A stretch of 64,000 nt of DNA from the NCBI GenBank assembly GCA_009829735.1, contig CM020619.1, positions 26,748,063 to 26,812,062 on the forward strand, given 5' to 3'. The notes under the pieces are model-generated. The model saw nothing but the letters and a program-made list of their open reading frames with translations. It made no database searches and was not told where the DNA came from. Every line of letters starts with the position of its first letter. Within the stretch, counting starts at the first letter, position 1. The position numbers were made by a program, and so were the translations under genes. Of the stretch, positions 54,035-64,000 are shown one piece after another. Origin of the DNA: Pyropia yezoensis (lineage: Eukaryota; Rhodophyta; Bangiophyceae; Bangiales; Bangiaceae).

Positions 54035-56359
54035 ATGAACGATGATGACGACGGCAGCGACGAAGACATTGGCGTCGACGGGCTGGACGGCTACACCACC
54101 ACGGACGAGGAGTGGGACCCGGCACCAGAGCAGGGGTACGTTCAAGACGCACGCGACGTGGTGACGCTCAAGCGGGCGGTGCTCGCCGCCAACCTGAGCC
54201 GCCTGCAGGGCGTGTCTGCACCCCCAGGGGGCGACACGGCCTCGTCGGACGGCTGGTCTTCCGCCGTCGCGCACGTGCAGCAGGCGGCTAAGGATGAATA
54301 GGCGGCGAGCCCCCTCCACGGCGCCGGCGAGGACCTCGTTGCGGCCATCACAGACGCGGCCAAGGCGGTCAGCGTGTACTGTGGTGGTCGGGCGGTGGCA
54401 AGCGAGGCCGAGGTGGAGCTCGCCGCACGCGCCAAGACGGCCGCTGAGCTGATTGGCGTGGCCGCCGCGGGCTTGCCACGGCGCGAGGCTGCCACGGACG
54501 CACCGCCCGCCCGCAAGAGGCGGACGCAAAAGTGTGGCGGATGTCGCGAGCCGGGGCACAAGGTCAGTGTAGCATAATACATAATCACCGATCGGCTTAC
54601 CGAAAAGGAAGGTACTCGTAATGAGATGGGGCCAAAGCCCCAAGTCTGGCTCGAGCTGTCAAGGATTTCGCGCGGTTGCCTAGTGGTTTAAGCGCGCCAT
54701 TCAGCTCACTGCTCAAGGGCCCGGGCTCGATTCCGACTCTCCGATATCTACTTTTTCGCTGTTCCACAATGGTGGAGCAGCAGGGGATCTCGCACGTGCG
54801 AACAGGGCCAAAATACACGTGGCGCGAACCGGCTGTAAGGAATGACGAGGAAATAGGTGTCGTTGCTGGAATTGGGGAATTCCTGAACGAGAGGGCCGGG
54901 GACTTGGGCCGAATCCGGGACGATTCGGACTTAAGGAGGGGGTTATGTAGCATAATACATAATCACCGATCGGCTTACCTAAAGTGTAGGTACTCGTAAT
55001 GAGATGGGGCTAAAACCCCAAATCTGGCTTGAGCTGTCAAGGATTTCGCCCGGTTGCCTAGTGGTTTGAGCGGGCCACTCCGCTTACTTCTCAAGGGCCC
55101 GGGTTCGATTCTGACTCTCCGATATCGACTTTTTCGTTATTCTACAGTCAGCTCTTGCAAGGCCCCGGCTGGTGCGGGGCCGGCAGCCGCTGCCGCCGCC
55201 ACTGCCGCCGCCGCCGCCGTCCCGGCGGCGGCGGCGGCGGCCGCGTCCAAGTGTCGCTACTGCCTGGGAGGGGGCCACAGCAGCGATGACGCCGCCTGCC
55301 CGGTGCAGCGGCACTGTGGGGGCGTGTCAGCGGCCCACGACCGCGGCGTCGACCCCGACTGCAAGGACCCGCTTCAGAGCACTGGACGGCAGACGCGAGC
55401 GTGTACCGTGCCGGTGGGCGTCCTCGTAAGGGCGGTGTTTAGGGACGACAAGGACGACGCTGACACGCGCGCGGCGGTGGAGATGGCGCTGCAGGCAGAG
55501 CTCGAGGACCTCTCTGGGGCGGCTACCAAGCTCCGCTTCCTCATGCTCCGCGTCCTCGACGTGGCATTGCGGCGCCTGGTGTCGACCGTCGCGGACGCAG
55601 CCGCCGACGACGCCGACTGGGCGGGGGCCGTGCCCGCCAACTGGGCGCCCATCTGGCTGTGGTTGGCGTGCGCCTGCGGCTGCGAGGGTGTGTCGGGCAG
55701 TCCTCTGCAGGCGGGCACCGTGTGTGCGGGGTGTGGCAAGGGGCGGGCCAACACGCGGATGGCGCGCGCCCGCTCGGTGGTGACAACGAGCCACCCGCTG
55801 CTGGCAGAGGCGCTCTCGTACGCCCTGACGCGGGTGATGGCCGTCACGGCAGCTGCGTGCGACCGGTATCTTCTGGGAGCAACAACACGGCACGATGGGA
55901 GCACGTCGCCACCATCGTGGCCACCCACGCCGGGCGTTGTGTGGACGCGGCGTGTCGCAAGCTGGGCGCCAAGGCGGCCAAGGACGCGCTGGCCCCCTCT
56001 CCCGCTGCCACGGCTGCTCCAGCGGGCAGCTCTGCCTGGGACATGGAGCGGCGGCTAGCGCGGTGGGCGGCCGCGCGCTTCCGCGCGGGTACCGCGGAAA
56101 AGGCAACGCCGGGCCGGCGGGGCCTCGACGGCGTCCCCCAGCACAAGGTCCAGGCGCTGACGCAACGGGTGGCCTTCATGCGGGCGGCCATGCCACCCTC
56201 TGTGGCGGGCCTCTTTCCAGCAACGCCTGCAAAGAAGGGCCGCTGGTGGGCGTACATGCCGTATCTCCACCACGTCCTGAATGTGGGTGTGGAGAGCCCG
56301 TACGCCCTCATCCCTGGGGCCCGAGCGGTGCTCCACGGTCACGGCACGCTGGTGCCGGA
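54035..56359 (+). CDS. Zinc-knuckle protein, interrupted by a TRIM and cut by a chromovirus
   Basis: The ATG at 54035 opens an acidic start (MNDDDDGSDEDIGVDGLDGY), then helical sequence, then a CCHC knuckle that begins CGGCREPGHK at 54535. The TRIM (54568-55146) sits exactly inside this knuckle. Its duplication GTCAG leaves the same codon phase on the far side, where SSCK supplies the last cysteine. A second knuckle-like motif follows (CRYCLGGGHSSDDAAC), then LRVLDVALRRLVSTVADAAA, APIWLWLACACGCEG with CAGCGKGR, and after a frame change near 55880 WEHVATIVATHAGRCVDAAC and VPQHKVQALTQRVAFMRAAM. An in-frame TAG lies in the first part. The frame ends at the chromovirus LTR at 56360. Zinc knuckles bind single-stranded nucleic acid. 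The family is unknown; a transposon-encoded protein is possible. Confidence 0.5.
54568..55146 (+). mobile_element. TRIM (miniature LTR element), copy 2
   Basis: Two 201-bp LTRs (54568-54768 and 54946-55146), beginning TGTAGCATAATAC and ending TTCCACA/TTCTACA, flank a 177-bp non-coding interior. GTCAG is duplicated at 54563-54567 and 55147-55151. The primer-site-like TGGTGGAGCAGCAGGGG is at 54770-54786, and a purine tract (AAGGAGGGGG) precedes the 3' LTR. The LTR pair differs at about one position in ten by eye. Both LTR length and interior match copy 1, apart from about 40 bp of repeated sequence present only in copy 1. Confidence 0.87.
54676..54734 (+). promoter_or_regulatory. tRNA-like A and B boxes in TRIM LTR, copy 2
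   Basis: TTGCCTAGTGG (54676-54686) and GGCTCGATTCC (54724-54734; one change from the B-box consensus), with the same 48-bp spacing as in copy 1. The 3' LTR has TTGCCTAGTGG at 55054-55064 and GGTTCGATTCT at 55102-55112. Confidence 0.68.
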
Positions 56360-56828
56360 TGTGGCAAAAACCTCTCGCACACGCGACACCCAAGTTGGGG
56401 CGGTGTACAAGGGCTGCCTCCCGTGTCGGGGGAACCGGAAGAAGTGAAAGTCGCACACACTCTATCCCTGTTGTGGGGCAATCCCCCCATGGACAAACAA
56501 GAAGATGGTTTGTGGTCCAACAGTTTCTTGGTCGGGACGGGGAAGCAGGGCCAAGCCCCGCTGTCCCGCCCCTGATCCCACCAGGGTCCCCTCAGAATCT
56601 CGCCACTCAGAATCTCCCACCCCAGCACCTGCCCACCGGGCCACACGAAAATTCAAGACGATAAATGCAGAAAACCCTCAAATCCAAGTTGGATTTACTA
56701 CTAAGCTAACTATCCCAAACTTAGGGAATGTGGACCCAAATGCAGGGGGAGGAACGGATCAGGCTAGTGGCCTGCTGCCCCTTGCATGGCACGTGTTGCC
56801 CCCCTACCTGGGGGTCAATACTGCCACA
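56360..56828 (-). repeat. 3' LTR of chromovirus copy 2
   Basis: 469 bp, reading TGTGGCAAAAACC on the plus strand and ending ATACTGCCACA. It is the reverse complement of the copy 1 LTR with scattered substitutions. The flanking 5 bp on the left are CCGGA; the partner duplication is outside the window. Confidence 0.92.
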
Positions 56829-57166
56829 CTCCCCTCTTCTCAGTTCCGACCGACCCGGTGGGCCCTGTGAGGGGGTGCGTAAACGCACGTCTCGGCATTG
56901 GGGGCGCGACTTGCTGTCCCCCCTCGAGTACGTAACGCGTATGTGACGGCGGTCACGTTGACCGCCCCTCTCCTCAAGCTCGCACACTCAGCAGCTTGCT
57001 CTCCCCGTTTCTCACTTCACCATCACCAACACATCCACTTCATTTTCCCCTTGGCCGCCCCACGCTGGGGAGGCCACCCATCTACCCACGATCCGAGCCC
57101 CCCTCAACTCGAGGCGGGTCTCGTGCTGCTGTAGCCAGGGCGTCTCTCCCCAACTTGGGAAGAGCC

Positions 57167-58993
57167 ATGGCGACCCCGGGGGTGGAGACGGACTCCCTTG
57201 ACGAACGTATGGAGGACACCTCCTACGGTGCAGCGCCCGCCGGGACTTCCGGCGGGGGCTCCGCGATCGCTCCGGGGGATGGGACTCCCGCGTCACCCGG
57301 CTTTGGGTTGACGGCGGGATCGCCCCCGGAGGCGGGACACGTTGTCCCGCGTGAGGCCTTGGGGCGGTGGTTTTACCCCGCTTGGCCTCTGTATGAGGAG
57401 GGGTTGACTGTTCTTCGCTGTGGCCGACTTGGCACAGCGATGGGTCGGGTATGGGACCGCCTACGGGAGAAGTATCCCCGTAGGGTCGGATTCCCTGCCG
57501 GCTTCAGGACGGACCAGTTTGCCTTCCTGGACGATGAGGAGTTCGAAGACGTACAGCGGGCCAAGGCCATGGTGGACCGCGGGGGAACTATCCCGGGTCC
57601 CGGCGACTTGCCGACCTTTACTTGGGACGCGGTGGAAACTCGCCCCCCGTACCTTCACGAGGCCGATCTGCACACTCATCACTTTGATGTGCGGATGGAG
57701 AAGGACTTCCGGCGAGGTCCCTACTTGGTGACCTCGGCTCAACTTGAGTATCCGCAGCAGTCCGTTGCCAGTAAGGAGCAGTACTACCCGAAGAAGCCCG
57801 AGTGGTGGCCTCAAGTTGAGGTCCCCTACGGGTTCCCTGCGTTGCTGCCACGGTTGCTCGACCGCTTCGGCTCCGTCATGTTGACGGCTAGCCCAGATCA
57901 TCAGGTGTGGGCCATGTTGGCCACCCAGTGGCTCCTCGAGGTCATGTCGACCTGGGTGTCCTGTGTCCTGCGGCGGGGGATGCTCTGGCGTCTTCCCCTC
58001 CGGCTTATCCAAGGTTTGGAACAGCTCACCCCTCAGCTACTTGCTGAGGGGTGCTCATCAGGACAACTCACTCTACTTGAGGAGATGCTCCGCCTCCACA
58101 AGTTTATCGAGTGATAGAGCATTGAGCACAAGTTGCGCCGCCCCACTCGTTGGCCCAAGGACGATGGCACACTTCGCCAGTTCGTATGGATCCCTCGTGA
58201 ACTTCACGACGGCCGTGTGGTCCTACGAGAGGGGTTGGGCATCGGGGACTACCCGTATGCCCCGGGGGTGGATCGCCACACTGCGCCACCCCCGGCCAAG
58301 GCCATAGTGATGGCCGTGCCTTCTCATGATGACCACATGACTCAACCCACTGCGGGGGCCCCGAGTATGGGTCGCAGTTACACTCGGGCACCGCCACCTC
58401 GGCGTGCTCCTCCGCTTCCTCCTGTCCCCTACCAGCCGCACGGGGACATCCCGATTAGCGTGGCCATTGAGTCGTCCACCCCGGTGTCCCCCAACTTGGA
58501 GGCCACCCTTCTGTTGGTATACCCCAAGTTGGTGTTACCGGCCACGCCTCTGACCTCGGAAGTGATGATCACCACGTTGGTGCGCACCATTTCCTGGTTG
58601 GCCGCGTCAATCGCAACCCTTCAAGTTTCCGAGACCGCTCAACTTGAGGAGCGCGTTCGTACTGCGGTGGCGACCGCGAGTTGCGAGGCGGTGGCGGGGT
58701 TTATGACGGCCGAGTTGGCTCGCATCGGGGCTATTATGCCCCAGCCAGCCCGACTTGGGCGTGGCAAACGTCGTGCGAGCCGGGCATACTCGCCTCCTCG
58801 CCGTCGTCGCCGACGCTCGCGGCGCTCTCCCTCCGTATCGGAAGACGAGTTGTCTCACTCCGTCTCCGAGTCCTCCACTCCGTCAGAGTCGGAGTCGATC
58901 CGGCGTCGCCAACTTGCGCACATGACCAAGCAGAAGGGTAGCCGCGGTCGTCGCCACTTGCGCGACCGTGAGGGGCGCGACGGTTCCGACTAG
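57167..58993 (+). pseudogene. Antisense additional ORF of chromovirus copy 2
   Basis: Two consecutive frames with a small break cover about 600 residues. The first starts at the ATG at 57167 (DERMEDTSYGAAPAGTSGGG) and contains ALGRWFYPAWPLYEEGLTVL, GFRTDQFAFLDDEEFEDVQR, KEQYYPKKPEWWPQVEVPYG and LATQWLLEVMSTWVSCVLRR. The second contains PISVAIESSTPVSPNLEATL, VRTISWLAASIATLQVSETA and an arginine/serine-rich tail (RRRRRRSRRSPSVSEDELSH). It is conserved with copy 1 in order and sequence, which argues that it is a real gene of this element family. The tail suggests RNA or nucleic-acid contact. No homologue is recognised. Confidence 0.72.
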
Positions 58994-59215
58994 GAGCCGC
59001 CGGCCCCGCCGACTGGTGGGGAGCGTTATCGCCGTGGGTCTCGCCGCTCGCCTCCACGTGAGGGCGAGGGCCGTGGGGTGGGAGAGTCTAGCATGCATGT
59101 CTAGTTGGCAGCTGCCTTTGTTGTGAGAGTGTGAGGGTTAGGGCTGTACTTAAAAGCCACTCTGCGTACCACTTCGACATGAAGCACTCTCTTGGCACTG
59201 TTACCCGGCCTTCCC

Positions 59216-60715
59216 TCACGTTGAGGGGGGGCTATAAAGGTATATCTCATTCCGGGCACAGTATGCCCGGACCTTCTCAGCGGGAAGGTCCTCCACATAT
59301 TCCCACGTATCATCCTTGGCTGTATAGCCGAACCAACGCACCCTCAACATGAGGCGGTTAGTGTCCTCATCCCAGCCGTGGTCGATGAACTTATCGAACA
59401 CGTACTCCTGCGGGCCCTGTTTGGCCGCAGGCAGCGAGGCTAGGCGCCACGCTTCCAACGCCCGCGCCCAAGCTGGGTCGCCTGCAGGCGGTGGTGCAAC
59501 TTTGACCACGTCCTGTCCGTTCACTGTGCGGACCCCATCGTCACTTTCGATGGTGAAGCGCCGCCCATCAGTACGAAGGACCTGGTACGGCCCCTTCGTC
59601 TGGAATACCAACTTACCCCCAGTTGGGGTGTGCGAGTGTACCAGTACCCAGTCACCCTGCTCGGGGACATGCTTGGCGTTGCGCACCTTTTTGTCAAAGG
59701 TACGCTTGTAGCGCTTTTGTGCTTTGTCCATCTCAGCCCTGACTTTAGGGATGAGTTTTTCAAGCCTAGCAGCGAACTCCGCCTTACTCTCAGTAGGAGT
59801 AGGCGTACTGCCGCCATCCTCCCTAGTTGGGAGCGGCCGCCGCACGGCAATAGACCGCACGCGACGGGGGGTCACAAAAGCGAGGGGTACTTCCCCGGTA
59901 GATGAGTGAACCTGCGAGTTGTAGGCAGTAGTAAGAATAGAAATGTATTGGTCCCACGTTTTCACGTGCTCACTCGCATAGTGGCGCAGCTGCCGACCAA
60001 TAGCTTGGTGGAAGCGCTCCACCTGCCCATTAGTTTGCGGGTGGTAGGGGGTGGCATAGTTTGTCTTAACCCCCAACATATCCAGCACTCCCTGAAACAG
60101 TACAGACGCAAATTGCGGTCCATTGTCCGATAGGGTACTATCCGGGATGCCATACGCGGCAACCCAGTGATCTACGAAGGCTGACACGACGGACATGGCC
60201 GTGATCTCTGCCAGTGGGATCGCCCGCGTAAGTCTCGTGAAGCGGTCACAGATGACCAGGAGGTACTGGTTGCCTTCCTCGGTCACTGGCAGTGGCCCAA
60301 GGATGTCCATTGCCAATGCAGCAAAGGGCTCCTTGGCCGGGAACAGCAGAATAGCCGTAAAAGGCCGCCGTTCCATCAGACGGTTCTGCGCACAACTCGT
60401 GCAGGCAGCCACCCAACTATAGATGTCCACCACCATGGACGGCCAGTAGTACCTGGTCCTCAGGATCTGGTACAGTTTACTAGACCCCAGGTGTCCACCT
60501 GTGGGAGCGTTATGCTCCCTCTCAAGAATACTGTCCTTGAGGGATGCAGGGACAACAAGCTGTTCGGTCTCCTGGAATACCCCCCTCCTCATGAGGAGGC
60601 CACCGTCTCCTAGAAAGAACCGCGTCTTCGCTACTGTATCCAGTGTATCCCGCTGCGACTTGCAGAAGGGGTCCTCGGCCTGGGCCTTCACCACCTCGTC
60701 CAGGGACAGGGGCAA
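59216..60715 (-). pseudogene. Chromovirus integrase with chromodomain
   Basis: An open stretch of 499 codons. It has the zinc-binding HHCC region (REHNAPTGGHLGSSKLYQIL, then VAACTSCAQNRL) and the DDE core (ALAMDILGPLPV, TLSDNGPQFASVLFQGVLDM, TPYHPQTNGQVERFHQAIGR). The C-terminal domain is VPEQGDWVLVHSHTPTGGKL with FQTKGPYQVLRTDGRRFTIE, and the chromodomain is QEYVFDKFIDHGWDEDTNRL with VRWFGYTAKDDTWEYVEDLP. All catalytic acidic residues are visible. It is the best-preserved part of the copy. Confidence 0.93.
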
Positions 60716-61980
60716 CTACCTCTTGTTCCCTGGCGCCTCGGGGTCCAACGCCTGACCCGAGCGCGTGACTACCCCCACGATGGGGATGTCCTCATCGACT
60801 GAGTTAGTGTCCAGCCCCTCGGTAGGTACTCGAGAAAGGCCGTCGGCTAGGGCATGTTGCCAGCCAGGTCGGTACTCAATATCAAAGATGAAGGGTGCCA
60901 GTCGCACCCTCCACCGGTTGAGACGAGTGTTCGTACAATCCGTCTTGAAGATGAACTGCAACGCGCGGTGGTCACAGCGGATGAGGAGCTTCTCACCCTC
61001 CAGGTAGTGACGAAGTGACGTCACCGCCCGCACCACTGCGAGTCCTTCCAACTCGGTGACTCAGTAGTTCTTCTCGGCCGAGTGCAGCCCCTTGCTGAAG
61101 TATCCCACCGGCAAGTACTCCATATCGGGCTGCTGCTGAAGCAACACACAACCAGGTTGCTCGTACCTAGCGTCCACATCGAGGATGTAGTGGCCTCCCA
61201 ACCTGAGAATAGCCAAGATGGGGGGCTTCAGCAGAAGGTCCCGAAGAGTCTCAAAGGATTCCTGCTCCACCCGACTTGGGGGAGGCAGGTTCTTCGGTAG
61301 CGTTGAGCTAACTAGCTCATTAAACGGCTTCGCCACCTTGGCGAAGCCCTTAGTGAAACGTCGGTACACGTTACACATTCCGAGGAAGCTCCTCATCTGG
61401 GTCTGGGTCCGGGGGTACTGAGCCTTGCGAATGGCCCTCAAGTTCTTTTCGTTGACACTGAGACGCCCCGGACGGACAACATGTCCCAAGTATTCCACCT
61501 CTTGAGTGAAGAGGTGGCACTTACTCGCCTTAAGTGACACACCGGCGTCAGCAAGTAGCTTGAACACCTGGCCAAGGTGGCCAATGTGTTCCTCCGGACT
61601 TCGGGAGAACAAAATGATATCGTCTAGGTACACGAGACAGATCTGCCACCGTACTCCGGCCAGAATCATGTCCATAGCGCGCTGGAAAGTTGCCGGCGCG
61701 TTGCACAGTCCAAACGGTAGTCGCTTGCACTGGTAGGTACCACAGTGACACGTAAAGGTAGTTTAATGCCTGTCTTCCGGGACAATGGGAATTTGCCAGT
61801 ACCCCGCGTTACAGTCCAGGGTAGAGAACACGTTTGCCTCCCCCAGAGAGTCCAGACAGTCGTCCATCCTAGGTAGGGGATAACTGTCCTTCACCGTGCT
61901 CTCGTTGAGCTTACGGTAGTCGATACAGAACCGTGGGGTCCCATCAACTTTGGGGACAATCACCACCGGGCTCGCCCACT
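60716..61980 (-). pseudogene. Chromovirus reverse transcriptase and RNase H
   Basis: Right to left: VVIVPKVDGTPRFCIDYRKL, STLDCNAGYWQIPIVPEDRH, LVYLDDIILFSRSPEEHIGH (the YLDD catalytic motif), VEYLGHVVRPGRLSVNEKNL, RSFLGMCNVYRRFTKGFAKV, then RNase H (ILDVDARYEQPGCVLLQQQP and LIRCDHRALQFIFKTDCTNT). Typical Ty3/gypsy order. The copy is broken in several places. Confidence 0.9.
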
Positions 61981-62065
61981 AGGCGTTGCTGGCCTCGATC
62001 ACATCGAGGGCCTCCATGCGAGCGACTTGCTCTTTAACAAGGGCCCTTAAACGGGGCCCTCCCCT

Positions 62066-63199
62066 TTACGGTTGTTGGCGTATAGGGGGTGCACCGGATT
62101 TCAACTCGATCCGGTGTTGGGTGGCTCCCATGAGTCCCAATTGACCATCCCACAACCTGTGATATTGGTCCAAGAGGCGTTCAAATTGAACCCTCAACCT
62201 GGGTGGAACACTCTCCATGTTCACATGGGGCCGAGGAGAGGCGGCCGGCTTGGCTTGGTGCTTCTCCTTTCCGGGCTTCGGGCCGCTACTCGCGCCCGCG
62301 TTGAGGGTGACCGCTACTACCGGTCCCTCATGTTGGTCGATATAGCCGAACTTGGCTCCCGACTTGAAGTACTTGGGCGACGAGCTCAGGTTCATAACCT
62401 GGATCCTCCACGGGACTCCGGCTTTGGAGTCCATCGTGTTTAGGGCAACATGCACTTGGTGCTTGCGAGCAAGACGGGGGTGAGGGTGCACCAACCCGCT
62501 CCCCGCATAATCAGTTACAACGTCAACGTGCGCCACCGAGTTGGGGGGCAACGTGACTTTACGGGCTAAACGCAGGGTAGCAGTAACCCCTTCTCTCACA
62601 GAGCAAACAGGCTTCGACTGTGAGACTGTCACAGGAGCCACCGACTTTCCCTTACCAAGGATGGGGATGGTCTCCCCATTCATCAACTTGACCCAATACT
62701 CAGGGCCACAAATCAAAGGCACTTGTGTTACAACATAAGGGGTACCCAGAAGCAGGGGTACCGATACATTCTCGACTACTCCATAGGTCACGTCAACTTC
62801 ATGGGTTCCCAACCTAGTTGGTAGGGTCACGGCACCAACGATGGGAAGTACCCCACCATTGATATCGATCAGATGGTCGGCTTTAGACCTCCAGCGTTGG
62901 AGCTTCATCTCCTTTGGTAATAGCGACTTGCGTATCAAGGAGGCTCCTGAACCGGTATCAAGTACGATACGGGCACAGCAGGCACGGCCGGGGGCAAGTT
63001 GCACCCGTCCAGCCACCTGGAAGTTCTCACCCGTCAGCACCGCGATGACCCGACGTGGGTTTGCGTTCTTGGGGAGTCCTACCCGAGGTGGGCGGACTCC
63101 CTTAGGTCGCCGCAGTATCCGGCACGGTTGGTTCGTCCTCTTGACCCACTTGGCCGAGGCTGCCGTTGTGAGCTTCGGACGACCAGCTCCAACGGTCAT
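62066..63199 (-). pseudogene. Chromovirus protease region
   Basis: Contains an aspartic-protease signature ARIVLDTGSGASLIRKSLLP and the flap/second-strand region VSVPLLLGTPYVVTQVPLIC. A linker leads to the start of reverse transcriptase (RLRVQFERLLDQYHRLWDGQ). The linker is also retained in copy 1 (30945-31235). Confidence 0.85.
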
Positions 63200-63990
63200 T
63201 CGTTTCCCGCCGACTTGGCGTCCAAATCTGAGGACGAAGGGGAAGACGACAAGTCCGAGGACGACGTGTCCGCCCCCTCCGCCGAGGGTGTGGCGACCGC
63301 CACCACCGGTCGAGACCCACCCTCGCGGCGTGAACGTACTTCGTTCGTAGCCGACTTCTTACTCGCATTCCTAACAAGTTGTTGGATGCGTTTTCTCAAC
63401 TTGGGGCAATCATATGCCCAGTGTCCATCGGAGTTGCAGTTCTAACACCGCTTGTCAGTTCCCGGAGGGGTCTTCCCAACTGGGGAAGACGAAGAGGTAC
63501 CCTGGGAAGTTCCCACGGCAGCTACCACCCTTTCCTTGCGGATTCGGCGCGCCTCCCTCAGCTCTCTGGCCTGGCGCGCCTCCTCGCGTTCATTGGCCAA
63601 CTCGGCCTGACGCTCCTGGCGTTGTTCCTCCCGCAACTTGCGGTACGCCTCACCTCTGCGGTAGGCGAACCTAACCAACTCGGTCAGGATCGCCCGGGCA
63701 GTGTTATGCTCCCGGGTCTCCATGCGGACTGACCAATGGAGTCCCTCCACAAACCGACTCTTCACCACAGCTTGTGGATGAAGAAACCCACAAAGATTGT
63801 TGAGCTTACGAACTCGCTCAGCAAATGACAACTCGTCCTCAGCCTCTTCCTGATGGGCTTGCGTAAACTCCTCAACTTGAGAAGCCAACGCTGCTTCATC
63901 AAGCATGGCTCTCAACAACCAGTTGACGAGCTCCAAATAGGACGTCACCTCACCAGCGCCTCCACTTGAGGAGCTGGGCATGACGGACAT
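63200..63990 (-). pseudogene. Chromovirus gag, C-terminal part with zinc knuckle
   Basis: Helical gag-like sequence (AEDELSFAERVRKLNNLCGF, then RREAYRKLREEQRQ-type charged helix) precedes a CCHC knuckle region (NCNSDGHWAYDCPKLRKRIQ) and a serine/acidic tail. The N-terminal end probably continues beyond the window. Confidence 0.75.
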
Positions 63991-64000
63991 AAGTTCTGTC

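Larger units (their letters stand above)
56360..64000 (-). mobile_element. Chromovirus copy 2, minus strand, runs off the window
   Basis: The 3' LTR lies at 56360-56828 (inverse of the LTRs at 29919 and 33927). On the minus strand, from right to left, come gag with a zinc knuckle, aspartic protease, reverse transcriptase, RNase H, integrase and chromodomain. Between the chromodomain and the LTR an ORF runs on the plus strand, antisense to pol, as in copy 1. The 5' LTR and the start of gag lie beyond 64000. The copy is nearly full-length in content but broken, with roughly half a dozen interruptions. It cuts into the zinc-knuckle gene at 56359. Confidence 0.92.

Noticed and set aside
21501-54301. 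TAG reassigned as a sense codon
   Set aside because: TGA and TAA also interrupt some of the same genes, so decay explains the data more simply; kept only as a low-interest finding.

Overview
The window looks like nuclear DNA of a GC-rich eukaryote. Evidence: SNF2, cytochrome P450, SET, RING-like and Kelch-type coding sequence; a consensus-like splice donor; chromodomain Ty3/gypsy (chromovirus) elements; TA-flanked MITE-like elements; and long G/C homopolymers, GGC/GGT triplets and minisatellites. A bangiophyte red alga or another GC-rich alga would fit, but nothing here fixes the species. Many reading frames shift at G or C runs. Some gene breaks may therefore be assembly errors, while others are clearly insertions, duplications or decay.

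Layout. 0.4-7.6 kb (minus strand): a secreted-looking Kelch-type propeller protein, then a SNF2-family ATPase whose two halves flank a truncated P450-like segment. 7.8-9.9 kb: a 2.1-kb element with terminal inverted repeats and a TA target duplication. 10-14.3 kb: weak, fragmentary ORFs. 14.3-21 kb: low-complexity and minisatellite DNA, plus a short ParB/sulfiredoxin-like coding fragment carrying an 87-bp repeat. 21.5-50.7 kb: mostly plus-strand genes that are not typical housekeeping genes. They comprise a RING-like protein, a full ParB/Srx-like protein, a putative 2-oxoglutarate/Fe(II) dioxygenase, a beta-class DNA N6/N4 methyltransferase, a SET protein, a large unknown protein and an Upf1-like SF1 helicase; one coiled-coil gene is antisense. 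54-56.4 kb: a zinc-knuckle protein gene. 56.4-64 kb: a chromovirus copy on the minus strand that runs off the window.

Mobile DNA has repeatedly landed inside these genes. A chromovirus (29919-34395) splits the dioxygenase gene, and a second copy interrupts the zinc-knuckle gene. Two miniature LTR elements (TRIMs) split the ParB-like and zinc-knuckle genes, and a 451-bp MITE splits the methyltransferase. Target duplications (GTCAG, GTCGC, GTCAG, TA) let the insertion edges be read to the base.

The most interesting candidates are: (1) the cluster of DNA/chromatin-modification-type genes, possibly a decayed large mobile element or a lineage-specific modification system; (2) TRIMs whose 201-bp LTRs contain a tRNA-like Pol III promoter (A and B boxes), analogous in concept to Cassandra with its 5S RNA; (3) a long antisense ORF shared by both chromovirus copies; (4) an array of 18-24 bp palindromes recurring between gene blocks; (5) the P450 segment nested in a SNF2 gene. 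Functional assignments come from motif reading alone.
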